In this document: piece by piece, positions 40,823-52,389 of the stretch | Layout of the letters: each line of letters opens with the position of its first letter | How positions within the stretch are numbered: the stretch's first letter is position 1 | NCBI RefSeq assembly: GCF_032854445.1 | Contig: NC_088302.1 | Coordinates: 7,125,338-7,189,337, forward strand | Direction of reading: 5' to 3' | DNA: 64,000 nt | DNA from: Liolophura sinensis | Taxonomy: Eukaryota > Mollusca > Polyplacophora > Chitonida > Chitonidae | Made by a program: the position numbers and the translations under genes | Notes under the pieces: generated by a model | The model's database searches: none | What the model saw: only the letters and a program-made list of their open reading frames with translations | What the model was told of the DNA's origin: nothing

Positions 40823-42320
40823 AAATGTAATTTGGCTTCCAGCTTTAACTAATTTGTGAGAATTTACTGTGGAGTTCAGATTCGAATCCCCTTGGCAAAT
40901 AGCATTCAAGTATGAATGGAAAGATTGAGTACATATGCATATTTACTTTCTGTAAATTGGTGAAAATGCAGTCTGGATTCCATCTGAAGAAATAAGGGAC
41001 CATCGCAGTAGGCCTAATAACGTTGGTGATAATGTAATATGGATTCCAGCCTATGGCCTGAAAGACAAGGACCTGAATTCCAATCTAAGACATGATTAGT
41101 AAGACTGAAATGAATATCCCAACTTAATGTATGAAAATGTATCAGTGCTCAAGACAGTCAAGAATGTATGATAATTGATTCAAGTGCTGTTCATAGGCAC
41201 GTTTTACTCACCATTAAAGGTTTTCTGAGGTCGGACATGTATAAATCCGTATATTGTTGTTTATACTAAACATAGTGCAACAATGAAAGGTTCACAGTAT
41301 TTCTAACCAGGCAGCGATTGTGTACAACATATAGTAATTTAGATTGACCTAATTATTTTTTCCATTTCTCATATACATGTATAATTTTTTCATCTAGGGA
41401 ATCCCCTGTTATTTCTGAAATTTTCAAAGTTGATACCATTGAACAGATTGTAAGACAGCACCTGGTTAAAACGTACTTCAATCAAAAGCATGATTCTCAA
41501 GCTTTTTAGAAAGTGTCAGGTACCGCATTATTTCAAAGAGATTTCACCGAATAATTTTGTAAATATTTCATAGGGATTAAAATCACCAGCACAAACCCCT
41601 CCGGAGGCTACGATTTGAAACAGGAATACTTCGGCCGTGCATCTGCAAGTTACTTAAACTGTAAATGGTATAGCAACTTTACTGTATCAACAGTTCTAGC
41701 AGTGGAAGAAATATTCTTTCTGTATGTGCAATTTCTGAGAAAACTATTCATCGCATGGACCTTCGTCGTTGAAGTCCACAACTTTTACCTGCCTTGACTA
41801 TAATACGGAAAATAACTTCGGTGATAGAGAGCTAGAGTACACGTGACGTCACCATGATGTCGTCACCATGGAGACGCGCTGAAGCTGTATCAAGACGAAG
41901 TTTCACTAAAATTTTACTGGGTTGAAAAAAATCTAAAAAAATATTTAACGCCGGAAAATGTGGATCGGGTGCCCTCGAGTGGCAAGTCATATTTAAGTCT
42001 GTTTTATGTATTTGTCTGGCTAGTTATAGGGGAATATTTTGAAAGTTGTGCCTCTTTTAGTCTATACCATTGTCTTACAAAAGACAATAGCTGTGTAAGT
42101 CACATGTATACATGTATAACAAGCACACCGGTACGTTACTCTCACCTTACAGTCATTCAGCTATTTATTTATAACTATAAATACTGACTAATATCTCCCT
42201 TATTACATTTTATTGTGTACATTTGTATCCAAAGTGTTGGTAACATGACTTTTAATAGCAAATTACAGTATTTATTTAGCGTGTTATAGGCTCTACAACT
42301 GTATGCCAGTTAGGTGAGAA
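40823..42320. other. Duplicated 3' flank of cGLR C
   Basis: Matches 33571-36360 with gaps. The E-box/CRE composite recurs at 41841-41851. No gene seen. Confidence 0.6.
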
Positions 42321-42324
42321 TTGT

Positions 42325-42455
42325 AGGGGGATTTCCTGAATTACAATCGGGGATTTTCTGATTTACAGTCGGGGAATTCCTGAATTACAATCGGGAGTTT
42401 CCTGAATTACAGTCGGGGATTTCCGGAATTGCAATCGGGGATTTCGTGAATTACA
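42325..42455 (+). repeat. 25-bp tandem repeat, five to six copies
   Basis: Unit CGGGGATTTCCTGAATTACA plus about five bases. The duplicate region after cGLR B (36385-36425) has only about two units, so the array grew after duplication, or shrank in the other copy. Confidence 0.85.
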
Positions 42456-42545
42456 CGGCAGCCATAAATATATAGGAATCAATGAGCAGGTGAGCCGCCA
42501 CCCATCAATGCCAGACATGCCTGTACGCATGCTCCTGACAGCGTA

Positions 42546-42932
42546 TGTGTCGCTCTGTGCTTGCGTTGTACATATCTGCCTCCAATAGACAAGCTTGACA
42601 TTCAGAGGCCGTGCTTTAGAGACAACCCGGCTTGTTCAATCAGCCTCATAACTGCTTTATATAACCGCGGACTGATAAACATTCATCACTTTAACTGATC
42701 CAGGTGTTGGTTAGAATAATGTTGTATATACAGTAAAGAGAATACCTGTAGATCAAGTATTAAATAAAAGGTTGCGTGATTGTGTTTTCTGACATCACTT
42801 CCTGCTCCATCACCGTGACCCCATGGAGTGACCTTGGCGTTGTTCCAGATTTATGTGGAATTGTGAGAGACATACTGTCAGATACCTGAAATTCAGGAAA
42901 CCACAGGAACTGGGTCGAGATAAAAAAATATC
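42546..42932. other. Intergenic, end of duplicated block
   Basis: Similarity to the B flank stops near 42545. No other feature seen. Confidence 0.4.
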
Positions 42933-44030
42933 ATGGATAACTCATATGAAATTGACCAGTCATCATTACTCAGTGTTTGTTTTGAAAAAAAAAAGGTAAA
43001 AAGGGATGTACAGGAAAAAAGGAGGTAGTTTAAGTTTTCGATGAAATCACTGACGATATATTAATGGCCGTCAACCAGATGGACTCGATATCTGCAGAAC
43101 CAAATGAGGTAAAAACGCCTGGGATGTTATTATGAGAGGCTAAAGGTAAAGCAAGAGAATGAGTTTGATATGATGGTACCGATGACGTCATTAGCCATTG
43201 TCAGAATTTCCATTGCGAATCGTATTTAAGGCTTTCAACGACCCCATCCTGATACACGGAAGACAGCGAAATTGCATTGCTGTGTGCATGGACAGACTGT
43301 TTACACAAAAGAGACTGAAGTTGTTTCACGTTTACTAAATTGTAGGTGAGGTAGGCTGACTGCAAGCCAGTGTGGGTCGGAAAACAAGTGGCGCCGCGAG
43401 GAGTAGGCCTATATGGAATTATGTCCGAAAATTGAAATCGCTGAACACTTCTTGATCGCTTTCCTTTTGCTCTACCAACAACGGTACTAGATCGCGTCAT
43501 CACTTAACATTGTACAGTGCACATGCTGTCTGTTATAACATAGCATAACATCGATGTAACGCATTACCAGTTGAGATGTTAGCATTTTACAAGCTGGGTG
43601 TGGTCACAAAACACTATGCAAATATTTTGTAAAAACTCCGACATTGACATCATATAGCGCTTCCATTAAACCGCCAACCCAGTCTTTTCATTACTGGGTG
43701 ACAAGCAAGGGAATCATCCCTGACTAACCCTGCCCAAATATGACTGACCCAGTTTGCCTCAGACTCAAAAATGTACATAACAAACCATGCCTCTGTTGCA
43801 TGGGCGATAAATGGCGTCAACACTTAGACTCGCTGAATAAGGCTACAATGGAGCATATTGGCCACAGAAAACAGTTTCGTGAAGCTTACGTTACAGGTAA
43901 TCATAAGGCGAAATAGTTACGGTAAAATTTTGATTCATTCAAACAGTGTAATTGTTGGTTTATTTTTCGATATGCAGACACAACAGTGGCTTTCTCGTAG
44001 GCACGCATACGTCGACAATAAAGGAATTAA

Positions 44031-44112
44031 AGTCGACACCAACCTGCAGATGGTCGTGTGTTTCCCCCGAGCTCCCAACATATTGCTGGCCGCCGTGGTA
44101 TCAGTGAAATAA
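44031..44112 (+). mobile_element. SINE fragment
   Basis: ACCAACCTGCAGATGGTCGT, then GCTGGCCGCCGTGGTATCAG and an AAATAAAC tail. Truncated at both the head and the tail-proximal block. Confidence 0.7.
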
Positions 44113-44339
44113 ATAAACAAAGAATAAAGAAAATAAAAACAATGAATAAATGATAAAGCTGACATACACATCCATACTAACCACCCGTGTGAACCACGAA
44201 GGGCAGTTCAGAAGTGAGAAATGCATGGCCACCGACAAGTTTTATATTACCTTTCCAATCTGAAAACCTATTGTTTTTGCTCGGACAATTAAAAGAATTC
44301 TGTTCGGAGAGTATTTTTCATAATTTATATAGAAAAGTG

Positions 44340-45890
44340 CAAACTGCATCTGCGCCATGTGCGTGCCACTTGGGTGAACTATGCGTGAACACTGCGCGAA
44401 CTCGCCGCGAACACCGCCGACGGTGCTTGTCATTGCGTGCCAATGCGTGTCATGGGAATCTACTACACGCGCTCACACGTCGTGCTACGCATTGGTACGC
44501 ATTGTTCTCGAACTGTCCATGTTTGTGGGCGCACCAGTTCTTGCGGCGTTCACACATTCGAGCGAGTCTCAGTGTGGTCGTGCAGACGTTAGGATGTTGC
44601 CATGAGTTCTTCGCGTATTCATGAAACGCCCAGCTCACGCATCACTCGCGCATGGGATGAACTGCTCACGAGGTGTTCACGCTTTGTTCCCACATAGTTC
44701 ACAATCAATGAGCGTCAGTGTGTATATAAGCGGGCCCGTCGCCATGCCATAGTGCAATTGGCCAGCGAACAAACTACATGCCCCCGCCCCAAACCCCCCA
44801 AAAAAGAAGGCCTGCGGAGAAAGGGGAAGACTAGTGCAGAAAAGACAGAAAGAGGACAGGCCAAAGAGAGACAGCAGAGATTGGAGACTGAGACCCAAAT
44901 AGAGCTGTTAAGTGAAGAAGAGTCCTAAGTAAAACAGAAAGGGTCAGAGTGCCCAACAAAGAAAGGACAAAAGATGAAAAAAGAGAAAAGAAAATACCTC
45001 TCCCCCCCACCAACCAAAGAAGTGAACAAAATGAATGAAATATAACGAACAAAACACCTAAAAATTGGGTGTTGGAGGAAAAAAAAAAGAAAAAAATGAA
45101 CAAACTGTGATGGAGCTTCCACCATAGTTTGTTTATTTTTGATTTCTTATGTTTCCCCCAAACACCATTTCATTTGTGGTGTTCTTTTCATCATATTTAT
45201 TTTATTTTCTTCACTTCTTTTTTGGGGGGTATTTGTTGTTTTTTTGGTTTTTAATTCATTCATTGTTTTGGAGAGGGCGGGAGGTCTTTTTTGTCATTTT
45301 CTTTTACTATTTTTACTTCATCTTTTGCTAATAATTTTTAACATATATTTTAAAGCGTCCTTTCTTTCACATGTTCTTGCTGCCTTTTTTCTAGCCCTTA
45401 AAGAAGTAATAGTCCTGCAGCTACCAGGCATAGACACCTCCTCTGTTCTGCAATAACAGTGCCTCTGGCATTCGACATGTTGTATCGTCCACATCGAGTC
45501 AAGGAATGAAGTTAGGTTGTGTAGCATGCCGCCAAGCGGGAAGACAGTTTGACTAAAAGTTGCCACGACCACTTCACGCATGCGCGAAGTCGTAGGGGCA
45601 ATGCGTGGCGATACGGGTAGACAGCGGAAACGCGCGTCAACTGCTGGGCATTGCGTGACCATCCGGTACGGTAGACGTGAACGATGCACGAACAATACTT
45701 AACCTATGAAAAAACAAGTAGTGTTTGCGTGTCACTGCGCCTATCTTCAGCCGCGCATTGCGTAGACAGTGCGTAACTTTTGCGTGTATAATGCGCGAAC
45801 AGAACGCAAACACGGCTTCACTCTCCGCTGCGTACCACCGAAGTGGCACGCCTTGCCACGACGCATTGCGCGGCATTGCGGGGACAAAAA
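44340..45890. repeat. 1.55-kb imperfect palindrome (fold-back element)
   Basis: The two arms are imperfect reverse complements around a centre near 45110. Inner matches: AAACTGTGATGGA with TCCACCATAGTTT; AAACACCT...GGTGTTGG with its complement; AAGAAGTGAACAAAAT with a complement near 45218; and CAAAAGATGAA with TTCATCTTTTG near 45320. Outer match: GCGTGCCACTTGGGTG at 44361 with the complement of GTGGCACGCC at 45843. The outer 350 bases of each arm are CpG-rich, and the inner part is purine-rich on the left and pyrimidine-rich on the right. No coding domain. It is probably a fold-back transposon or a MITE with very long ends. Open frames across it are by-products. Confidence 0.72.
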
Positions 45891-46661
45891 TCGTGAAAGT
45901 GTCAAGGTAGACCAAATGTATATGTGCATGGAAATCCCTTTTACTTTTTTGATCTATATCACTTTGAGATATCGTAAATCAGGGTTTGCAAATTCACACT
46001 CACTGGCAAAATCGAAAGCATCGAATCGAATAATCAGCATTGTTGCAAACATGTCAACCGGATGTCCCACATATTAGTTGCAAATGTTCTATCTCTCTGA
46101 CGTCACAATTGCTTTCACCAAGAATGGAATGAAAAGTAACCTTGTCGTGAGAAGGGGTATTGTGGCTGTTCAAGTCTGTTTACACCTCTCTTTCGAAATA
46201 ACTAAGGCTAAGTCTTTTGTTGTCATACACACAAATAAAAAAATATTCCTTTCACATGCATGTTGTATTCATACACAATACGAGTGTCAAATATGGTTTA
46301 TGGCCATTTAATGACGCTGAGGATCAACCATGAAGACTTGTCATTTCATGTTAGCGTCGACCTCTTTCCTGAGATAGAAGCCAGGGTGTTGTTCAAGCGC
46401 TGGACATCATGACCGCGACGAAGAGCCCAATGGCCGTCAGGATCAAAGATACAGAGTATCCCTTCCGCTGGCATCAGTGTAGTGACCAAGAAAGATTTAA
46501 AGTGAACACTGTCGTTTGCAGGTAGCGAGAAGGAATTGATGTCTAAAATCGATGTCAATAATGGCTTGAGAAGGAAACGTCATCGGATCATGAAGTCGCT
46601 TAGAGACAAACTTTGGTGCCCAATTGGCATGAAGCAAGTGCTGAATTATTACGATCTGAAG

Positions 46662-47400
46662 GTTTGTACATTCTATTTAGCGTCCGTTTATCTGAACAGT
46701 GTTAAATCCACCAACTTCCCTGACAGTCTACCAAGTGAGGGATTTTATCAAATCTAACAATAACCCTGACCAATGTTCTTACAAAGCGAGCAGTTATAAA
46801 ATAGATGGAAAATACAATTCTGCAATATTCTGTTTAGTGACCTTTGCTGATTCTGGGGCAAAAGGCGAATCTTATTAGGAAGATTAGGCAAATTATTAGA
46901 ACACGTATAGACCTAAATGACAGATGTGAAATCCATGTTTCAAATACAGAATAATCTTCATTTTTATTTATTTATTTGATTCATTTTTATTTAAAACTGG
47001 CTTAATATAAAAATCATAACTGACATTCTTGTCTCACTCGATCAACTGTTTTCTAGTATATATTTCTGTACATACGCGAAATCACTTGCCATGCTTATGA
47101 CAATAATCGCGAAATGAAATACAGTGAAGACTATGGCAGCTAATCGATCACCTGACTAAATGCTTATATGACGATAAAATATTTTGTGATATGTTGAGGA
47201 AGCACGGATTATAGGCGAACACTCTTTTTTGGCAGCAACGGTTCAAATTGTTTTCGGTTCGAAATTCTAACATTTGTAAACCTTTTACTATGCGGTGTAT
47301 TACATTCAGCTTTGGAATCATCTTTTAAAACCGTTGTTACGACCCAAACTGTCTGTATTATAAAGAGATGGCTTGTTCGAAATACACGACAGTTTAGCCG
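46662..47400. other. Intergenic, no gene seen
   Basis: AT-rich. The third exon expected for cGLR D is not recognisable here. Confidence 0.4.
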
Positions 47401-48103
47401 CACAAAAAAGTAACCAAAACCAGCAGATTTTATTTTTCAACAATTTATTAGGTTTAACAAGAACAGATAACAAGACTTATACAAATACTAAAGTACTTAA
47501 GTTTAACAAGAAAGGATAGCAATATCTATACAAATACTAAAGTACTTACATGTACAACGGTGTCAAGTCCAAACGGACGCATATATTCCACAATGCTGAA
47601 AACCAAAAAGGCACAAAGGCACAGAGGCAATATTCACAAGAGGGAAAATCCACAGTATAACTGAATGTATGGCGAAATATACACAAAATTCCACAGACAG
47701 GGTCCGTGTACTAATAAGCACTGTGTACGCCAGAGCACAAATTAAATATACAAGTTCAGACTGAAACAAGTGCTCGGTGGAGATATGATATGACAAAGCA
47801 AGAGGCTATAAAGACACCAAAATCCAGTACAAAAGGCCTACTAAAGTCACACACAGCGAAAGCCTCCAAAACTCTCAAATATTCTCCTTTCTCCTCCTTT
47901 GACCTGCTTTCATAGGTCTTATATAGACTGGTGGAATTTTCTAGAATAAGAAAATTCTTGAACACTTGTTGTAAACACACAGGCCCCAAACTGAACGTAT
48001 TCTGGAACATTCTAAGGCAGATGCAGACGGCATGCCCTAAACTCAGCATATGTAAACAGTGGCAAGCTAAATTTAGAAGTTAACGGCAGTTGTTCACATA
48101 ACA
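47400..48103 (-). mobile_element. Probable 3' LTR of the gypsy element
   Basis: Next to the purine-rich tract the - strand reads TGTTATGTGAACAACTGCC, a plausible LTR start. An AATAAA on the - strand lies near 47442. A two-copy repeat of about 48 bases lies at 47451-47548. The outer border is uncertain by tens of bases. Confidence 0.5.
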
Positions 48104-51100
48104 CACCCACCCTTCAAGAAAAAAAGTTTTCCCTCCTTTTTTTTACTTACAATATATGTTAAACAATAATATATACAACATTGTAAAACCACATGCAATT
48201 AAACATTTTATACACAACTTAAACACGAGACAAGCAATCTGCAATAACATTACCCTTTCTTTTAACATTTAACAGATTGTTTTCCTGCAACAATAAACTC
48301 CACCGTAACAATCTCTGATTCTTTCCCTTAACTTTCTGTAGAAACACAAGTGGATTGTGATCAGTATTTACAATCACAGGTTGTCTCGAAGCCGTTACAT
48401 AAACTTCAAAGTGTTGCACAGCTAAAATAACAGACAAACATTCTTTTTCAACTGTTGAATAACTTCTCTGAAACGTGTTAAGTTTATGTGTAAAGAAACA
48501 AACTAGATGATCAACACCAAGATTGTCTTCCTAAAGTAAAATAGTACCTACAGCAACATGACTTGCATCAACTGCTAACTTAAAAGTTTTCTCAAAATTA
48601 GGTGCTGACAACACAGGGGAAATCTTAAGTATGGCTTTTATCTCATCAAAAGTAGTCTGGCACTCATCTGACCAAATAAACTTACTGGACTTTTTCAACA
48701 GATGAGTCAATGGCTCGCTAATAGTGGAAAAATTTGGACAGAATTTCCTGTAATATCCAGCCATACCCAAAAAGCGCTTAAGCTGCCTCTTGTTACAGGG
48801 TACAGGAAGTGTGGAAATAGCACTGACTTTACAGTCAATAGGCTTAACTTGACCGTGGCAGAGTACATGACCCAAATATGTGACAGTGGCACAACAAAAT
48901 TCACTTTTTACAAGATTGACGGTAAGTTTAGTCTGACTAAGTCTCTGAATCAACTGGCGTATTCTAGAAATATGCTGTTCCCAGGTGTCGGTGAAGATAA
49001 TGACGTCGTCTATGTAAACACGACACCCGTCCAAACCGGAAGTGACCTCATTCATCAGGCGTTGATACGTAGCCGGGCTATTCCTCATTCCAAATGGCAT
49101 TACCCTGTATTGAAAGAGTCCATCGGACGTAGCAAATATAAGCGTCAAGTCCGACATTCCTATACCATTCGTAGTCCGTAAAGGGCGTTCCAAGTCGATA
49201 ATCGCAAGATCCATTTCCAAAACAACGTTTAACACTAACTCCCAAAGACAAAGGTATGTAAGAAATTATACAAATAAGAAATAAAGCCGGTAACACACAA
49301 GAGAGAAGCGGTCATCAGTTTTTAATGATGCCGGGCAGACAGTGAATATTCCAGACATGAATTCCATATAAAGGCCGAAAGCCCTAGGAGTAAGAGGAAC
49401 CTGCCAAAACCCTTTTAACAGATCGAACTTTGATACATGTTTCACCTGACCAACAGCGTCAATACAGTCATCAATGCGAGGTATTGGATAATTGTCTGAT
49501 TTAGTGACAGCGTTGACTTTCCTGTAATCAGTACACATTCTATATGTACCATCAGGCTTGGGTACCAAAATACATGTTGAACTCCAGTTACTCTGACTAG
49601 GCTCGATAAAGTCATTGTCTAACAGGTACTTAATCTCATTAGAGAGGTACTTAGCGTTCACTGGGTTTAACCTGTAAGAGTGCTGTTTAATAGGTGTGGC
49701 ATCGCCAACATCATCATCGTGAAAAATGACATCAGTTCCTGATGGTACATCCGGAAACAAATGTGAAAACTCATAAACAAGTTCAGACAGTTGCTGTTGA
49801 TGAATGGGTTCCAGATGTTGCAGTTTAGAACCAAGTTGTTTTAAAACATCTGAATTCTGAAGCTTTAAAGAATTGAGCTTAGAGTCAACCAACTGTTCGC
49901 CAATATCATCTGTATTACAGCAACTCTGGTCAATGCCAGCAGCAACAACATTAACAGAATGTACAGTAGTGTTGTCAGTGTCATTTCTGTTTACATAGGG
50001 TTTCAACATGTTAATGTGACATAACTGACTTGATTTGCATCGATCAGGTATTTTAACAACATAGTTAAGCTCACTCAGCTTTTTGTCAACAATATATGGA
50101 CCAAAATATCTGATATCAAAGCATTTACCAGGTACAGGTAACAATACTAAAATTTTCTGACTAGGTTGAAATGACCGAACAACAGATTTCTCATCATATC
50201 TACGTTTCATATTTTTCTGAGTACATTCAAGATTGTCTTTAGCCAATTCACATGCTCTGACAAGCTTAGCACGAAAATCAGATACATAATCCACAAGATT
50301 TACATTACTTATGTCATCATTGAGAAACTGTTCTTCGTAAATTAACAATGGTCCTCTAACAGTATATCCAAATACTAAATCAAATGGACTGAAACCCAAT
50401 GATTCTTGTACTGACTCTCGAACAGCAAACATAAGAAATGGAATACCTTCATCCCAGTCTTTCTCTGTGTCATAACAATAAGTCTTAATCATGTTCTATA
50501 ATGTTTGGTGAAATCTTTCAATTGCACCTTAACTTCCTGGGTGGTAGGCAGAAGACTTGTATTGTTTAATGCCTAACTGGTACATAACTTGCTGAAAAAT
50601 ACCAGACATAAAGATTGAACCTTGATCGGACTGTATGGATTTGGGTAAACCAAACAGAGTAAAAAAACTTTGTTAAAGCTTTGACAACAGACTTGGTGTT
50701 TATATTCCTTAAAAGAACAGCCTCGGGAAATCTTGTTGCTGTACATATAATAGTTAAGACATACTGATTCCCAGACTTCGTCTTAGGTAGATGTCCTACA
50801 CAATCAATCAATATTCTGCTGAATGGTTCTTAAAAAGCTGGTACAGGCTCTAATGGTGCCTTAGGAATAGTCTGCTTAGGTTTACTCACTACCTGGCATG
50901 TATGACATGATTTACAAAACTGGGTTACATCTCCCTTTAATCCTGACCAAACGAAGTGGTTCAGTATCCTGCAGTAGGTCTTGTTAACATCCAAGTGACC
51001 AGCTAATGGCATTTCATGTGCCATACGTAAAATTTCAGTTCGGTATGCCTTAGGTACAACAATCTGATGTTTAACAGCCCAGTCATCATCAACAGATACA

Positions 51101-52385
51101 TCAGGTCTTCATTACATCAGACTTGACATAATAACACACAGGTTCAGATGAAATAACACAATCATCGAGAGCTCTGTCAAACAAACATGAAATTTCGGGG
51201 TCTTTATGCTGTTCATTTACAAGCTGATGTTTAGAAACATGTGATATGTCACTAGCTGTACAATGGTCTGATTCATCATTATCAATACAGTCGCCTTGAG
51301 TAAACATTTGTGTAAGAAATGTATCTTGTAAGTCCGTTACTGTGTTTTTGACGTCATCAGAAAGTTTGTTTGACATAGACCTCGTTACAGCACAAGAGGG
51401 ATACAAATCTGGAATTTCTTTCTCAACAGGATCAACCGTTTGATTTAAACAAGGTTTATCAGTCACAATAGGATTAACCATTACTTTGTCACCAGCAAGA
51501 TCATTACCAAGTAGTAGATGGATTCCTTTAAAAGGCAAAGTACGCCTAATGCCGACAGTAACAGGACCCGAAATAATATCTGATGACAAGTAAGCTTTGT
51601 GAAGAGGCACAGATTCAAATTCAGCAGAGCTTACACCTTCAATTAATACATTTGATCCAGAATATGACTCATCAGAAAATGGCAAAACATCTTGTAACAA
51701 TAAAGACTGAGAAGCTCCAGTATCTCTTAACACCCTGATCTTTGTATCACAAGACATGTCAATTTTAAGTGAGACTTTACCGTCACAAATAAATGGCTCG
51801 AAAACTTTCATAACATTAGCCTGTGAATTCTGTGTACAATCTACTGGTGGAGTCTTAACATAGCCTTAATAAAGCCTTCTCTTTAAAACATAACAATTTG
51901 ACATGACATGGCCTGGCTTCCTACAAAAATTACATGTAACCCTGCTAAACTGTCTATCAGTAAATGTATGGTAAGACCTTCGTTGAGTAGTGTTTGAATT
52001 AACAGGTCTTCTTTGCTCATCTGATTTGCCAAAATTTTGAGTCTGTTTCGGTGGGCCTAAATTTGAGTTAAATGAACTGCTGAAAAAGGGTTGAGGCTTT
52101 CTAAATGTAGACGGCTTTTTCTGAAATGAGACCTTATGTGTAACCGTGTAAGTATCGACCATAGTGGCTGCTTCTTCTAATGTATCAGCCTCCTTGTCCT
52201 CAATGAAAGTTCTGACATCATCATTAATACATCTTAATTCTTCAGTCAGAATGATCTGTTTTAACTTTTCATAATCTTTATCTACACTTTTAGCAGAACA
52301 CCATCGCTCAAACAGTTGTTCCTTCTGCCTAGCAAATTCAATGTAAGTCCGACCTCTTTTCTCAAAATTTCTAAATTCTAAGAGT
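47400..52385 (-). mobile_element. Ty3/gypsy LTR element, Gmr1-like layout, broken fossil
   Basis: A - strand element with these parts, 5' to 3': a SCAN-like gag segment (about 52160-52385), a CCHC zinc knuckle CNFCRKPGHVMSNC (about 51900-51950), an aspartic protease with RDTGAS (51100-51811), an H2C2 integrase zinc-binding segment (50830-51024), integrase core and C-terminal part (about 49900-50811), reverse transcriptase (about 48900-49750, with YIDDVIIF), RNase H (about 48220-48900, with TDHNPL) and a purine-rich tract (about 48105-48145). Integrase ahead of reverse transcriptase is unusual for gypsy elements and defines the Gmr1-like group. It is broken, with roughly six to eight interruptions, and the 5' LTR and start of gag are not visible. 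Likely fairly old; without two LTRs it cannot be dated from LTR divergence. Confidence 0.88.
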
Positions 52386-52389
52386 TAGA

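Larger units (their letters stand above)
42933..46661 (+). pseudogene. cGAS-like receptor copy D, old pseudogene
   Basis: The first-exon remnant is at 42933-43200: it starts with an ATG and keeps LLSVCFEKKKVKR, DEITDDILMAVNQMD and, in another frame, NEFDMMVPMTS. A TAG near codon 32 and at least two frameshifts break it. The second-exon remnant is at about 46271-46661: VSVDL, KKDLK, TLSFAGSEKELM and CPIGMKQVLNYYDLK, ending at the conserved donor AAG-GT, with in-frame stops. No third exon was found. The gap between the exons holds a 1.55 kb palindrome and a SINE piece. Clearly more diverged than A, B or C. Confidence 0.82.

Noticed and set aside
43183-43190. CRE site in cGLR D
   Set aside because: TGACGTCA here is the old coding sequence for the PMTS part of the NTase motif, not a separate control site.
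46662-47400. Third exon of cGLR D
   Set aside because: Searched by eye for FWxCExNPLDGDW-like sequence in all frames; none found.
48702-49181. 159-codon + strand open frame
   Set aside because: Antisense of the reverse transcriptase segment of the gypsy fossil.
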